A stretch of 64,000 nucleotides of DNA from Spongospora subterranea f. sp. subterranea (GCA_049724395.1 JAUGWO010000122.1:147585-211584), one strand, 5' to 3'; numbered from the stretch's first letter, positions 22,324 to 35,560 are shown. The notes: generated by a model from the letters alone, not told the origin. Numbers and translations are program-made.

Positions 22324-25300
22324 ATGTCGCACACCATGTACGACCGGAAATGGCAGACGGCCATGGAACAGTTATCGGACCTGATCTATCTGGAAAATCC
22401 TGAGGGCGCCTTCGACGACAATGGTTCACCAATCTCCGTTCCGGCCAACAACGCTACTGGTGCCGGTAACACTGCAGTCATCACTCGAGACATGGCGTTT
22501 CGCCATTTCTCCATGCTCTATATTCGATATCTACAAGTCTATAGAGAACTCCAGTCTGTCTATGACCAAATTGTATGGAATTATGATCCCGTTTCTGTCC
22601 TTTCGGGATGATCAGGTTATTCATTACCCTCATCATCGCTGTTAGGTTCATCCTCAGAAACGTCGCGATATCTGCATCGCATTGGACGCCACAATGACAC
22701 GATTACTCCAGGTAAACCCTATATATTCTATTGATCTGCTGTCCGATTTACAACTTTACCATTCTCCCCATTTTCCCATGAATTTCCTGAACGGGGTTTA
22801 AAGAATGTAATTAAAACATCGCCGCAGACTCAATCGATTGCTATGCTCAAACATCAGCGACATGCTCATTTTTTTCAGTTCATTTTTACCTCGGGTTGAC
22901 ACAATTTCTATGAAAGTGCTCCTTTTGTAATTGTTTGATAAAGAATGTGATATTGAGTGGTTCCTACTCCATGATATAGGTGAAACAGAATGTGTCCATG
23001 TTCAATGCAGCTGCACCAACAAGTGACTATATCAATATGAACACACTGATTGAAGAGCTGAAGATGACCCCATACGATATGGAATTGCCGGTCCCTGAAT
23101 TCCTACGAGAGCTGGACGGGTTCCCTGTCGCTATCGAATGTCGCGGTAAACTATTGATGACCAAGATCGTCACCTCGTTCATTGTCCATCAACGTTCTAC
23201 AACCATATTTCGCCTTGTTTCTTCAAATGAGAACCAGTTTACTCAGAATCTTGTCTTGATGGTTTTCGCTTAGTCGGTACATTGCTAGGAATCGAAGCCT
23301 TTGACGTTTTAGTTCCGACATACACAGTTAAAATTTTCAAAATTCGTTTCGTTCGCTCTGTTCGGGCCTCGTAGAACGACAGACCACTTGATAACGACGG
23401 GCCATTTGTTCAGAATCATTGACGGCGTCTTTGGAACAATACGGGCTTGGAGATGCGGTCGAGGAGTTCACATCGCCAATCGAGGTGCATAGATTATCGC
23501 CATCGTCACGCCCATCCTGAACATGATCGTCGTGTTGTTCTGTAATACACAGGTGACGATGCCGTCGATGACCCTGGATGACGCCATCCGCATCATACAG
23601 AAGAACGAGCGAGGTCGGCAGGGCCTAGCACGAGGGCGAATGCTGAAGGCGCTCAGTGTCGAGCAGAACAAACGAAAGACCATTAAAACCGGGGAAATCG
23701 ACCCAGTTAGTTCATCTGTCTGGCAATCGTGTTTCCCTCTGTTTAAATGCTCTTCTCAATTCCATTTTGACCGCTCTTTACATCATTATCTGGATTCAAA
23801 CGCAAACGTGTTTGGGCGATTAGGTGTCGGCCGTGTTGACCTTGCAGCGCTGGTTTCGGGGAATGCTGGCCCGGCTACGGTCGCGAGCCGACAACGCCCG
23901 CGAGCTGCGATTTCTGGGAATGGCCCCGGCCGATGTGAGCTCGTTCGGGATCGTGATCCCGACCGAGGACGCCGCTCCAAATCCGGGCCACGACCGCACC
24001 GCTCGCTCCTGCCAAGACATCCGGGCGTTGCGCGTCCAAACCCGCCGCGATTACGAGCTGGATTACATGAACCAATTGGAGGAAATCAAACGAAACGGTG
24101 AGGGCATCGTTGATACCGTACACTTTCTCTCATTGTTTAAACGAAAATCTTTCAAAAGTGGATTATCGTTTCGCTGTTGTTTCTGTGATTCGTTGAACAC
24201 GACAAATGCTAAAGCAACACGCTTTGCCCCTGATGTTTCTGGCAACGTTTGTTTTTGAATGAGGAGACAGTTTCGTTGTGAAAACCGTCAAATCGATTAT
24301 AATCGTCCGCCGTTTTGAACCCGTTGTGGATTTACAAATGGTCTTAACTGATGTATCGGTTTCAGTGGAAGCGGTTAGAGGACCTGAATTCCGGGAGAAA
24401 ATGTGGATGGAGAGATACGAATGGTGGATACAGCAGAAGGAACGCCTCGGCGTCGAACACGAAAACTTTGACGCGTTCTACGCCATGAAGAATCCGCCGC
24501 CGATTGTGGAACCCGATCCAGAATTAGCCCCCGTAAGATTCCAATACAAGCGACAATACACATCACGTGTTTCTCTCAGTGAGATTTCATGTTTTCCCAA
24601 TCACAACTCAAAAACTCTCAAATTCATTAATGCTGTTAACAAAGTGAACAGCTGTGATATTGGACAAAATGAACCACAGTTGTTTCACAGCCAAAAATGG
24701 GAACTTAATCAATGGTGACCTGCTGAAAATTAAGCTTTATTCAAATCAAGAAAAAAATATCCACTTTTTGCTTGGAAATTTGATGGATTTTGGTGCCTGG
24801 CTGGCTTGGATTCACCAACACGAGGGTTCAGGCTGAAGGAAAAGCGAAGAAAGGGAAGAAAGAGACAAAAAAAGATGGGAAGAAGGAAGGGAAGAAGGGG
24901 TCAAAAGAGGAAGGGGCAGCGGAATCCGTCCCGTATTCGGTGATGATTGGCCCCGTCGCCATCATCGGCGATCTGTATCGCTGTGTCAGGAAATACACCG
25001 ACCTCTGGGCCAAACTCGACGAGTCGAAAAACTTTAAACAGCAGGCGGATCCTGAGATCGCCGCCGCCAAAGTACCCACTCATCCGACCATAATCGCGCT
25101 TGTGTCGTCGCTCACCGTTCCGTTTGTTTTGGATGGCGTCAGGTGACGCCAGACGTGGTCGAAAAGATCCGGACACAGGTCGACACCGAACTCATGGCGG
25201 TACTGGAGAACCTCAAACTACAGGTTTGGCGCTTTGATTTGATAATCGCCTTTGTTCTGGGAAAAACCCCAATTATTGTGTTTTACTGCCAATTGAAACG

Positions 25301-27992
25301 TCCTGAAATCAGACCAGTCTGTGTTTACGTCAAAAACATTAAATATTCTGTGTTTTGATGTCTGGCCAAGTGAGAAATCCAAGAAAAAACTTTGTATTTA
25401 GGTTCAATTTCGGTTAGCGGAAGACGGTGCCAAAAAAGGAAAGAAAGGGAAAGGAGCTGGTAAATCCAAAGGAAAGGTACAGAATTCGCGTTAAAGCGGT
25501 CATTCAAAACCGTGGCGACTTTTACTGATTCGCTGAGTGGGATCGTTTGTTTCAGTCGGGGAAAAAGGGTGGGAAATCATCGAAGAAGGGGGACGCCAAT
25601 GCAAAGGTCAAGAAATGCTGCGATGGCGAGAAGCAGTTAGGCGATCAGACCGTGTCACAATCGATCGCTGAGCTCGTCCGTCTCGGTATCGCTCAGCGTC
25701 TCTCGACAACCACCAAAACACTTAACGACTTTATCGGCGATTTCAATTATCTCGGTAATCCCCGTCTATTGTCCGCTCTCTCTCTCTCTACGCCTTGCAC
25801 AACCTTTGTTTTTAATTCTGGTTCGAAACTCATCTTCAGGAAAACGGTCTTTGTTTTGCCATTTTACCATTGATTGAAGGCTTCTCATCTCGGTTGTGTG
25901 TCGATATTTTGTTGGTCCTTAGTGGCCGTTGGCCTTGGATTGAGTGGATGTTGATCTGTTGTGATTATCGAGTGATTGTTTGGTGGTCCCAGGTGGTGAA
26001 CATGACGCCGCTGGTGTCCCGATGGATCCGTCATTCGCCCAGATCCGCTCCATTGTCGCAGAGTCGCTGATCATTCCCCTTAGCCGTCCATATGTCGGTC
26101 AAAACCTTCCAAAGTATATCACAATCAAAGTCACTTCATCTCATTCCCATTTCTCTTTATCAACTTTTGTCGTGTATCTGGTCCGATCAATTCGCCAATT
26201 TAATCGGATTCTGTGAACCGTTTCATATCCGTTTCACGTGTCTGAAATCGGTGTCTTTATCTCGTTCCAACCGTTCGATTTACAACAGATGTAATGCGTT
26301 CCTGTTCTATGGACCAAAAGGATCTGGTAAAACCATGCTATCTCGAGTAATCAGCTAATGACCCTTTCCCCTTTGTACCGAATACTGAACGATTGTGGTA
26401 AAAGGCGGTTGCCGTTCACACCAACGCCATGTGGTTCGATCTATCGCCCATCGTGGTTCACCAGAAACTCGGCCCGACAAAACAGGTACGACCGTTAACC
26501 TTCTCTCGACTTCGACCCTGCTGTCGTTTTGTTCATTTCTCTTCCCCTTTCACATCATCGCTATTTTACAAAAACTCTGCCTCAATGGATAAAATCGTTC
26601 TTGTGAAACAAATGCCAAGATTTGGTGGAATTTTGAAATGATGTAATCTCGTGTTGATACAAATCATCACATCGTTCCTTATTGTGTTATCTCTGGCGTA
26701 TTCTGTCGTCACCTTAGAAGTTGGAATTTTAGGATGTATCTCGTCTAATTCATATGGTTTTCACGGTTGCCAAGAAGGCGGCGCCATCCATAATCTATAT
26801 CGATCAGGTTCTCTGCTCGCTGGGCCAGTAATCTCCTTGTTGGGCTCATGGGTATCGGTGCAGATAGAGAAGCTGTTCACAGCGGCGCCCAAGAAGAAGG
26901 CGGCTGCCGGGGCGGGCAAATCTGACGCCGCCCCTGGCGCCGAGGAGATGCTCAGACTGAAAAAGGAGCTGTTTGCACATCGCGATGGATTAACTGAAAC
27001 CGATCGGGTTATCATCATCGGTAAGAATCAGTTGAAATCTACCTCTGGACCCTTTGTTTCGTGTCTGTCGATCATTGGGGTTTGATGGCGCCATCTCTGC
27101 TGTCCATATTGATTGTTTTGCCACAACCACTCCCTTGTCTGAATTTTCCTCAATCAACGTTCTCTGGTGTTAAGGTGTGTTGGGGTTTTAGGGAATACGT
27201 CAGATCCGTTTGGGGAAAGTGTCGATCTTGGCGAGATGAAGACGTTCTTCAAGGCGAATGGGAAGATGATCTATACTCCTTTCCCCGATTACTCTACTCG
27301 TCTTCGTCTATTCAAGACCTTCATCACTCGTGTAATCCCATCTCATTTTCAGATCTGGCGGTTTTATCATCGTTCCTGCAAATTCTGCCATCTAAAACAT
27401 TATCGGTTTCAATGGAATTCAGGCTGGAATCAATGTTCACGCCCTAATCCAGTCAAAGCACAAATTCGATATCGGTACATTGGCGTATGTAACTCAGGGA
27501 TATACGGCCGGCAGTATTCTCGCCGCTGTTCAGCTTGTTCTACCACCCAGAAGAATTGTCAAAGTAAGGAGTTCGTGTTGTGATTGTTGTGTCTCCTTCT
27601 AAACCGACCCCAACAGCTCGAGGAAAAGAGCAGGAATACCATCGTGATCGATGAGTTTATTAGCGCCATATCGAGGATGCCTTACACATATAAAGATACA
27701 CATGCCAATTTCCACCATTTAACCGAGGTCAGTTCAGTCAACATATTTCGTTTTTCTGACATTGGTTTTGGTTCCGGAAACGACTTGCGTTACTGGAAAG
27801 GAAACGTGTCATGTTACTGGCAATCAAACTTGATGTAGCGGGACAGGAGTGGATCGATCAACAGATTGTGCTGATGTGGAATCACAGGATATAACCGGTG
27901 TGAAGCAAAGGCGGGAATTACAGGCGGCAGCACAAGCAAAAGAGGCTGCAGGGGGAGATGGTGCCGCTCCCGCAAAGAAGAAGAAGAAATAA
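22324..27992 (+). CDS. DRC11 (IQCA1): Dynein regulatory complex subunit 11 / IQ and AAA domain protein
   Basis: A multi-exon gene with about a dozen or more exons matching DRC11/IQCA1, the AAA-domain subunit of the nexin-dynein regulatory complex in motile flagella. Exon 1 (22324-22572) reads FRHFSMLYIRYLQVYRELQS, and the next (22646-22711) begins VHPQKRR. The exon at about 23553 has MTLDDAIRIIQKNERGRQG. An IQ-type segment (LQRWFRGMLARLRSR) is at about 23840. Lys/Gly-rich stretches lie near 24840 and 25550. NDFIGDFNYLG is at about 25720. The AAA Walker A (GPKGSGKT) is at 26311-26334, with Walker B-like IIYIDQ at about 26790. The protein ends in a lysine run and TAA at 27990-27992. The usual Walker B glutamate is replaced, so ATPase activity is doubtful, as in the animal family. 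Exon 4 (about 23146-23550) is unresolved. Confidence 0.92.
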
Positions 27993-28076
27993 ACAGCCGA
28001 GATAGGTTAATAATCCAGCTTAGGCTGGGCAGAGGAAATACTTCAGCAGAAGACCGCGCGACGATATGAATATTGA

Positions 28077-28087
28077 GGGGGGGGGGG
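28077..28087 (+). repeat. Short poly-G run
   Basis: An uninterrupted run of at least ten G lies about 85 bp after the DRC11 stop. It could also be an assembly-sensitive site. Confidence 0.7.
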
Positions 28088-28650
28088 TTACTGATGACGA
28101 CCCGGTTCGCCATTTGTTTGGTTGTTCGATTGTCCTATTCTGTCCTTGGAACAATTTCGTTGAGTCCAATATTCATTTGTGAATAGGTTGAAAATAGGTT
28201 TGTAGATGTGTAACCAATTCGCCATCGTTAATAGATATATGACCATATCGTTATGCCCATTCCGACACTGCCAACCATTCAACCGATTTTGTTTTATCAT
28301 GTTTTGTTGTACAGGTTGTGCCTGTCCTGCCATTGCCCCAATCTTATAACACTACCTACTAATTTAGGCGGTTTGACGACTGTCCAGGTTTCAGACCAAC
28401 GATGTCATTCCTTCAATGGTTTGCAATTACTCGATTGAATAACTTCAGAATTGGTTGATGCAGTTTCACTGGTATCGGTCTGTGTTTTATTTGGGTTGAG
28501 AAATGTCCAAGCGCGTTCAGTGTTGATTAATGACGATGACTCGAGATATCCCCGACCGGGGGTGATATCCCCAATTTAGTGTGTGACTCCCTTGACAACC
28601 ACTGTCTGCTCAATCAAGTCGGGTTCGATCACATTTACAGAATAATCACC

Positions 28651-29328
28651 ATGATGCAACCCTCAAATTGGAGGCGGGCTGATAATCGTGATGTTGGTGA
28701 AATTGCAGAACATCTACGAAGGGCATCGCTTGGAACCGATTCCAAAGAAGACTCAATCGCAGGTCCAATCAGTCCCGGTAGAAGCCAACATGAAGGCAAC
28801 GCTGGGTCGATATCTTCAATATTACTAGCGTTAGAGGACGTGGCCGCTTCCAATATTTCTAGCGCTTCACCGACCGGCTATATCACAGACGATGAGGAAT
28901 CCCTAACGGAATCAGATGAGACCGCCACGTCCTCCGACTCAAACTATCAATGCCAAACTGGGGCGTCGTCTTTGCACAAAAGCCAGTCGCATCGGTCCGG
29001 GATATCTCTCTCGCCCCGTAAACATTCTGACGCTGAGATGGCGCTTGACAGTGAGATGACATGTAGCGCCATTTCAAGATCAGATGAGGACACAATGGTT
29101 GACACGCCATGTCCACCACAAAAATTTCGGAGGGCCACTCAGGACGTCGATGCTGAATCTGATACAAAAATGGGTGAGATGACAGAGTCTGATGAGCAAA
29201 GACCTCATTCTGATCCAATGTCGGGAGTGAATGGATCTGAAATCGAAAGTTCACAACGGCGAGATCGTGAATTTGGTGATCAATCCGATCAGGAGAGTTC
29301 CTTGATGGTGAGAGATATGACATTTTAG
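28651..29328 (+). CDS. Acidic Ser-rich protein, function unknown
   Basis: The frame begins at MMQPSNWRR (28651) and gives about 225 residues. It is rich in Ser, Asp and Glu, with DDEESLTESDETATSSDS near the middle and repeated E-M/S-D-E phrases toward the end. Many SxxE/SxxD sites suggest casein-kinase-2-type phosphorylation, and the composition suggests an intrinsically disordered, perhaps nuclear, protein. An upstream GTG-initiated extension exists, but the ATG pair at 28651 is the more natural start. No domain is recognised, and a downstream exon cannot be excluded. Confidence 0.55.
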   Translation: MMQPSNWRRADNRDVGEIAEHLRRASLGTDSKEDSIAGPISPGRSQHEGNAGSISSILLALEDVAASNISSASPTGYITDDEESLTESDETATSSDSNYQCQTGASSLHKSQSHRSGISLSPRKHSDAEMALDSEMTCSAISRSDEDTMVDTPCPPQKFRRATQDVDAESDTKMGEMTESDEQRPHSDPMSGVNGSEIESSQRRDREFGDQSDQESSLMVRDMTF

Positions 29329-29984
29329 AGTATTCTTTTGAGAAAATTGGTGACGATTTATGTGAGGTCGTCCAAGTATGGGGTCAATCATTGACCTTTA
29401 CTGATAAACATAACTATAAAAAGATATTCATTTCCTCAACTCTTAAAACAGATCCTTCGTCCATCTGATACCCAATCGCCCCGGCCAAATAAGATGGTAT
29501 AACAATCTACTCGCTATGGTTGCCGATCAGGCCGGTCACGGTTGATTGTGGCGAGCTCATGCAGCAAATGGGCTCATCATGCTGGCACATATTCGGGACT
29601 AATTCACTATAATCATGTCAATGATGGAGTTAATTGATTGTTTATCACCTGATAACAGGACATGGCTCAATTTGATTCTGACGGTGCCGAAGTCGATCAC
29701 TAATTCGCAATTCCGACCTGATAATGGTTTATTCGAGAAAACAGTACTAATCCCAGTGATCTTGTGTATTTGTTCTGGTCCATTATCGATGTCAATCAAG
29801 CTGAACTACCTACCGTAAACCGCCGGTGAGCTATGTAGCCCCAATCCTTGTACTTACGCGCCTTGGTGCATTGAATGGGGCCAGCTATATGGCAATTTCA
29901 ACCGAACTTGTTTTGGCGTCAAATTTAATGTCGGGCGTCGGACGGATCCCTCTGCTCATTTGTGATTCAAACGGTACAGAAATC
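29329..29984. other. no supported gene
   Basis: Short open frames only. Some of this may be the 5' part of the decayed pogo-like element that follows. Confidence 0.35.
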
Positions 29985-30830
29985 ATTTCAAATAATTCAC
30001 CAGCGAGGCGTCTTTCAAAGTCAACAGCCAAGAAGTACAATGTGTCGCCAGCACAGATACGTTGGTGGCGAAATCAAAGAGCTTGACGGCCGACATCAAA
30101 GATATATCCCATTTTAAGACTCTTAACAAGGGGCGTGATTCAAAACACGTTGAATGTTATACTCAGTTGAACACTTTCATGACAGAGCTATGAGAGCGAG
30201 ATCGTTTGATAACGGTTTAACTGAAAAGGATATACCTGATAAATCTGCCACCATGGACGTTCTTCGAAAACGACTTTACCGATTTTGGCTAAAGCAAAGT
30301 ATGTCAAACGTCGTGCTGCACTGGTTGTGCAAACTCCCGATACAGGCAAGACCACATCAACCAGTTTGTTGATTACGACAAAGAGCAGGTAAAACGTGCG
30401 AAACTTGATCCGGATTGTGTCGTTAACATTGACGAAACCAATGTGGGATTTCGATTCGAACGGGAATGTCATCTTTAGCTCCTAAAGGTTATCGAACAGT
30501 GATCGTACAAACGACAGGTTCATCAGCGTGTCACTGCGTTGTTCGGCATCAAGCTAAAAAAGCCATTGTTGATTTTTGGGGCAAACCTGGGAATGAGGGA
30601 GTTCAAGCAAATGAACTATCCCTCATCCATCGTCAGCGCTGTCCAAGATAGAACCTGGGTTGAGAACAATATACACCAATGGAAATTGTGAGCAGGTGGA
30701 CTTTGTACTTATTACGTACAACGTGAGTGATGATTTGTCGTTTAATCGAACGCCGTCTCGTGAGCACTCTGGATCTGTATCAAGAAGATATTGATTGCCG
30801 CATTTTCAAGAAAGTTTTTTAATGGCGCTT
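29985..30830 (+). mobile_element. Decayed pogo-like (CENP-B type, DDE_1) transposase
   Basis: An N-terminal helix-turn-helix (STAKKYNVSPAQIRWWRNQR, about 30023-30082) is followed by frames holding CVVNIDETNVGF (about 30415-30450), which includes the first catalytic aspartate in the N-D-E-T block. GYRTVIVQTTG follows, then in other frames RVTALFGIKLKKPLLIFG and YPSSIVSAVQDRTWV. The order matches pogo/Tigger-type DDE transposases. Frames change several times, so it is a pseudogene. It differs from the pogo-like copy at 6.8-7.9 kb. Confidence 0.65.
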
Positions 30831-31929
30831 ACGAAACCGCAAGTTCAACGGCGGGCGTTTAGCATGCACGTAATTAACAAGGTCTGTCACATATTCAAAA
30901 AAGTTAATCGGATTCATCGTCACAGCAAAGCACCGCTGCGAAAATTCTCAAAGGTCTTCATTGCAACACTATTTATCAGATATCGGTTATGTTGCCGAAA
31001 TCTCTGGTAGACAACTGTCACAAACTGTCTGTGTGTCATGTTTTACCGATTTCAACTCAGAAACTGTCCAAACAAGATATTCATTTCTGGATTAGACGGT
31101 TGCCAAGACTTCTGTAATGGCTCCGATAGACCACGTTTGTAGCACCAAATCAGGATCCATTTAACCTGTTTGTATTGACATGGCCCTCATCGTGCCATAG
31201 TCGCTTACCAACAACAGTCGGGAGCATCAATTGATGCCTGAAATTACTTCCAGGAATTTATTGGAAAATCATGTGGGAATGGCTCGCTTGAACGATGATA
31301 TTTTCAATAGCTGGCAACAGCTTCAGCTTGCTACACATTTCAATCAGTCCAATTGCAGATATCTGCGACACGATCAATGGCCATCGGTGACAAGTAGCAC
31401 GTAATATAGCTTGACAATTCCCACTGGCTTGGGTGTGCGGTTGTTAAAAAACACTATTCTCATGCTGAGCGGCAGACAGCTTTACCAGCAAATGTGACAA
31501 GCACCACGCAAGGGAAAATGACCAACCGACTACAACCGACTATCAGTGGCCACCGCATTAGGGTACACGACACAGTGAAACGGGCAAAATTATCCATCTC
31601 AAGCCCTTGTTATGACAAAATTCAAAAATGTATCCAATTGGGGGCCTGACAGTAGAGGAAAAGTCCGAGCGGCGCAACCCCCTGGTTGATGTTCGGTCGC
31701 TACCGGTAATACAGTATGACTCGTATATGTACAGTTGTGCTTGGAAAAATGGAGATTCTTGCAGATGGCGCGACGAGCGAAAACGGAGAATTTTTCAGGT
31801 GGCATGACATATTAATCAATTTTTCAGATTGTTTATGACAAAATTTTTTCCATTTTTACCGCACGAAAAAAATTATATATATATGCCGTGACATTATTAG
31901 CATACATTTACGGACCTAAATGTGGATGG
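30831..31929. other. no supported gene
   Basis: Short open frames without motifs and an AT-rich run near 31860-31890. It probably includes remains of the preceding transposon. Confidence 0.4.
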
Positions 31930-32224
31930 ATAATATTGTCATCTACAGTACTGGGCGACTGATCTCATCAGTCGACTGATGCGTGGCCTGCTATCAGTCG
32001 ACTGACAGAAATACCTCCCGCGCACAATGTGCTGAACAAAAGTTGAACAAATCAGTGCAGTACAGTACTGTACCAGTTCAGCACGGCAGTACGGTGTACC
32101 CTACAGTAAAGGGTACAGTACCACTACGACACTCGACTGGTCCCTGGATACAGTAGAGGGTACAGTACTACGGCACTCGACTGGTCCCTGGATGTATCCA
32201 GGGACCAGTCGAATAGCGAGTGCC
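31930..32224. repeat. Cluster of palindromes, CAGTAC motifs and a long hairpin
   Basis: CATCAGTCGACTGATG (31966-31981) is a perfect 16-bp palindrome, and a related TCAGTCGACTGA follows about 25 bp later. Many TACAGTAC or CAGTACTG words follow. A directly repeated actcgactggtccctggat (about 32130 and 32175) ends in a hairpin with perfect 17-bp arms at 32177-32193 and 32196-32212 and a 2-nt loop. A further GGCACTC/GAGTGCC pairing lies outside it. Nothing here is coding. Confidence 0.8.
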
Positions 32225-32671
32225 TATCAATACAGTATTTATACCATACTATACCGTATATCGCATGCGGAATCCTTCTCCAAAACGAAAGCTCCTTTTG
32301 CTTCGATGCTGCCGATATGCGTCATGCCACCTTTTCTATTACGAAGAACGTGGCGTAGAATGACGACGTTGCCACATGGGGTGTCCTCGAAATGTAAGAA
32401 ATCTGATGATCCTGTGCCCAGCGTTGCAGATTGGGCCTGGGAAGATGCACTACATCGAGGTCATTTCGCTGATCTGCAAGAGTACCAATAATTATCTTCT
32501 GTGCTATCAGAATTGTTTGTTTTTGCTCCATGATGTCTCTTACATCAGATAGGTGCATTGCCGTTCTACTCGGATCCAAATTTGGAATTCTAATGTTCTT
32601 TAATTTACAAAAGTCCACCACCCTAACTTTTTTTAGTTCAATGTCTTTTTGGCCCAACTTTTCTTGTCGGT

Positions 32672-34068
32672 ATGCTATTAAACTGTGACTACTTAAGGTA
32701 TACCGCGACTAAAGGGGTCGTCGTTCCACCAATGACTTCGATGCTTCTCCCTAAACACGGCATTGTCGTACCTGATGTGCCCGGTAACAGATTCTCGCCG
32801 TTTTTCCTTCATTGTAGATGTGTTGCTACTTTCCAGTTATGGTTTTCGATTTCAATATTTGTTCGCTTCCGCGTTTCACTAATAATTAATGTGCAACCAC
32901 CCTATCATCATTCAGTTATATCTGTTAAATGATCCATGGTTGTTTTTACTCGTTAGCACGTGTTGACGTTCTGTAAAAAACTGAGATCATACAACACAAT
33001 TATGATATTCTAATGTAATGAACTCAGTTTTTGATGTGAATGAGTCGTTTCAAGCTCCTCATATTTTATCCGAGTTTATTCCTGGATCCGCGTCGATGGG
33101 TCGTATTTCGCTGCTTGGCGTCTCATTTCGTGAATCGGGCCGCGATGCTCTCCAATCGTGGCTTGCCCCATTCATGAAAACCAACTCACAGATGCAAAAA
33201 CAAGTTGGTTTCTCATCATTCGAATGCTAATTGTGTTTGTTTCAATATCGTAAATTCGCCAAGGAGTTTGCCTCGAGCAGTTGATTTTTAGTTTTGGTTC
33301 TTACACCTGATGAGAAGTGACAAACCAGCTTCACTCTAACAAATCACTAGTGTGCTTTAAATTGTTACCAGCGACCAGCATCTTTTTAGCATTTTATTGC
33401 TTCTTAATTTCATGTTTTTTTACTGCATTTTTTATCAATTGCTAACTGGATTTGATGAAACAGTACATTGAGCTGGCCTTGATCGAGGGCAATGTGCATC
33501 GCTTTCTGGTTCGACATTTTCTCTGGAGATCGCTGCGCCTGGCATTTCGGAGTCGTGCAGCCGCTTCCCTCATTTCAACCCGTTACTTATTCTGCTTCGA
33601 GGATGCCGTCGCCCAGCTTCAAACTCTCGGGATCCGCAATCGTTTAGCTGGTATGGCGCTTTCCCTAGTTTGTGCTCCCTTTCCAGAGACTGTTTGGTTT
33701 TTGGACTTCTTTCTTCGAAATATTCATTGTCGATATAAATTCACATGTTATATTCGAGATTTGTCGGATTCTGAAGGTTTCTCGATTCTGTTTTAGTTTC
33801 GCATAGTTTGGTCGATAAATTTGATGATTTCACCGTTGCAACGTTCAACAATAACAGGAAATGTTTAACTCTTCCGGTCAACTTCCTCAATCGCCAACAT
33901 TGTGTAGGATATGTGTTTCTATTGGATGGAAAAGGACGTTTGCGATGGCGCAGCTCTGGTGCTTTTTGCCCAGAGCAATTGCCGCTGTTCTCCGCGAATC
34001 TAAATTTATTGCACGATGAGCTGATCGTAGAGCAACCTGACGCTTTGCGATCGTCGCAAAACCCTTGA
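32672..34068 (+). CDS. ATP10: Mitochondrial ATP synthase assembly factor ATP10
   Basis: Four exons join in phase: 32672-32783, 33028-33203, 33464-33650 and 33797-34068. The protein begins MLLNCDYLRY and contains a LGVSFRESGRDALQSW segment (the ATP10 fold start), YIELALIEGNVHRFLVRHF, LGIRNRLA and finally CVGYVFLLDGKGRLRWRSSG. These blocks match the ATP10 family in order. ATP10 acts in the mitochondrial inner membrane as a chaperone for subunit 6/a during assembly of the Fo sector. An AATAAA follows the stop at about 34070. The first exon is supported mainly by phase and by a PDVP-type motif, and it may extend upstream, since a mitochondrial presequence is not obvious. A broken partial copy lies 3 kb downstream. 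Confidence 0.83.
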
Positions 34069-34084
34069 TAATAAAACATTTATC

Positions 34085-34975
34085 TCCTTGGTGCTTTTTG
34101 ACTTTTTTTCACATTGCGTACTTTAGAAGTATATGGCTGAAATGTCGACGAAACCGAACGTGGAAATGCCGCAATGAGTCTCAGCGACGGCCAATGGGAG
34201 CGAACAAGCGAAACTGAGCAAGAAAAAAAAATGTTTTTTAAGAATTCGAGTCACATTATAAGCAAAAGTGTTGATTTTTAAACGGGTTCTACTTCTAAGT
34301 TCGCCTACTGTACCTCCAGGTTCGCCTCTCGCTCTAGGACATGTCTGTATCTCTCGTATCCTCCCTCAAATTATGCATCAAATGTTTCTTATCAATTCAA
34401 CTGTTTCACATCTCGTGCTCGAAATATTGGGCAGAGCAAACACGGTAACACCCAATTTTCTTTTTTTGTGGCGGGCGTTCGAGAGCAGCGGGATATGCTC
34501 TTTGGTCTTGATTTGTGCTTTGCCCCTGGAGGTGCCACAACTCCAAACAATTCAACTCTGCCGTCTCGCAGCGATCTGGACGCATTCAGCAGAGATGTCA
34601 TCCATTCATCACATGTTTGTTAGTGATGTCGCCAGCACGACTGTCAGCTGAAATCGGTTATCATGCTTGCTCATCCAATTCTCTTGTGTTTTCATCGAAT
34701 CGCTTGAACTCGCCTCCTGGGTGTTGCCCATCGTAACGAACGACATTTCATATGCGGATGTTTTGTCAGTACAAGAGCAGTCAAAATCGCTGGACAAGGA
34801 GTCATATTTTATGCCGGCCGTTATGAAAGAGTTCACCAACATGTGCAACTTGGAGCATCATTTACAGTGACATTGGATAATTGATATGGTCCTATATAAG
34901 TGATTAATAAACAATATCTGGCCTAAATACGGGCTCTGATTGAACTTGGAATAGAGCGAATAGCCTTGGCGAAAT
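34085..34975. other. Region with possible coding fragments, not resolved
   Basis: Around 34400-34620 one frame reads RDMLFGLDLCFAPGG, and around 34712-34884 another reads AVKIAGQGVIFYAGRYERVH before a stop. Both look protein-like but lack clear splice partners or starts. They could be exons of an unrecognised gene or debris. Confidence 0.25.
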
Positions 34976-34979
34976 AAGG

Positions 34980-35560
34980 AGAGCGTACGATTGATTATCG
35001 TGGACAAGCAAACTAGGATGAACGTCCCCGGTCACCGCTTTTACTGGGGGGACAGGAATGGCCCACTCTGATATGTCCAAGTTCCAGCGGATATGCTAAT
35101 AGAGGAAGTAAAGCAGTTGCAAGATTCATTAATATGCATAAAGGAATAATACTGTCTCAGAGGAGCATCGTGGAAAATACGAATTTAGTCTCGTCAGTTA
35201 AGAAGGAAACTAATTACTATTGGGATATCGTCTTGGTTGGAGATCCTGACCCTGCTATGATGGCTGGCAATAAATTGTTCTTGCGATGCACGGGTCCGGA
35301 TGGTCGTTCATGACGATCGCATCAGGTGTCATTATTAATAATAGCCTGAAATTCAGTGAAAGTATCGAGGACCAGTTTGAGTATGATAGTGCAGTTACGA
35401 GGTTGAGACATTTCGCGGGATGTCGACAGAACACGCAGACTCAGGATCTTGAGTTGTTTGTTGATTGGAACGGATTGCCGCAGGCTGAGCTCTTGGACAT
35501 TTGAAGAACCTCTGGAACGATGTTTTTTCACTAGTACGGGTCTACTATAGACAACTGAAA
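34980..35560 (+). mobile_element. Ty3/gypsy integrase C-terminal and chromodomain fragment (fossil)
   Basis: Frames here carry a KLFLRCTGPDG-like segment, typical of the end of a gypsy integrase, followed by a chromodomain-like LELFVDWNGLPQAE block. The fragment is about 0.6 kb, broken in several places and looks old. No flanking long terminal repeats were identified. Confidence 0.5.
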
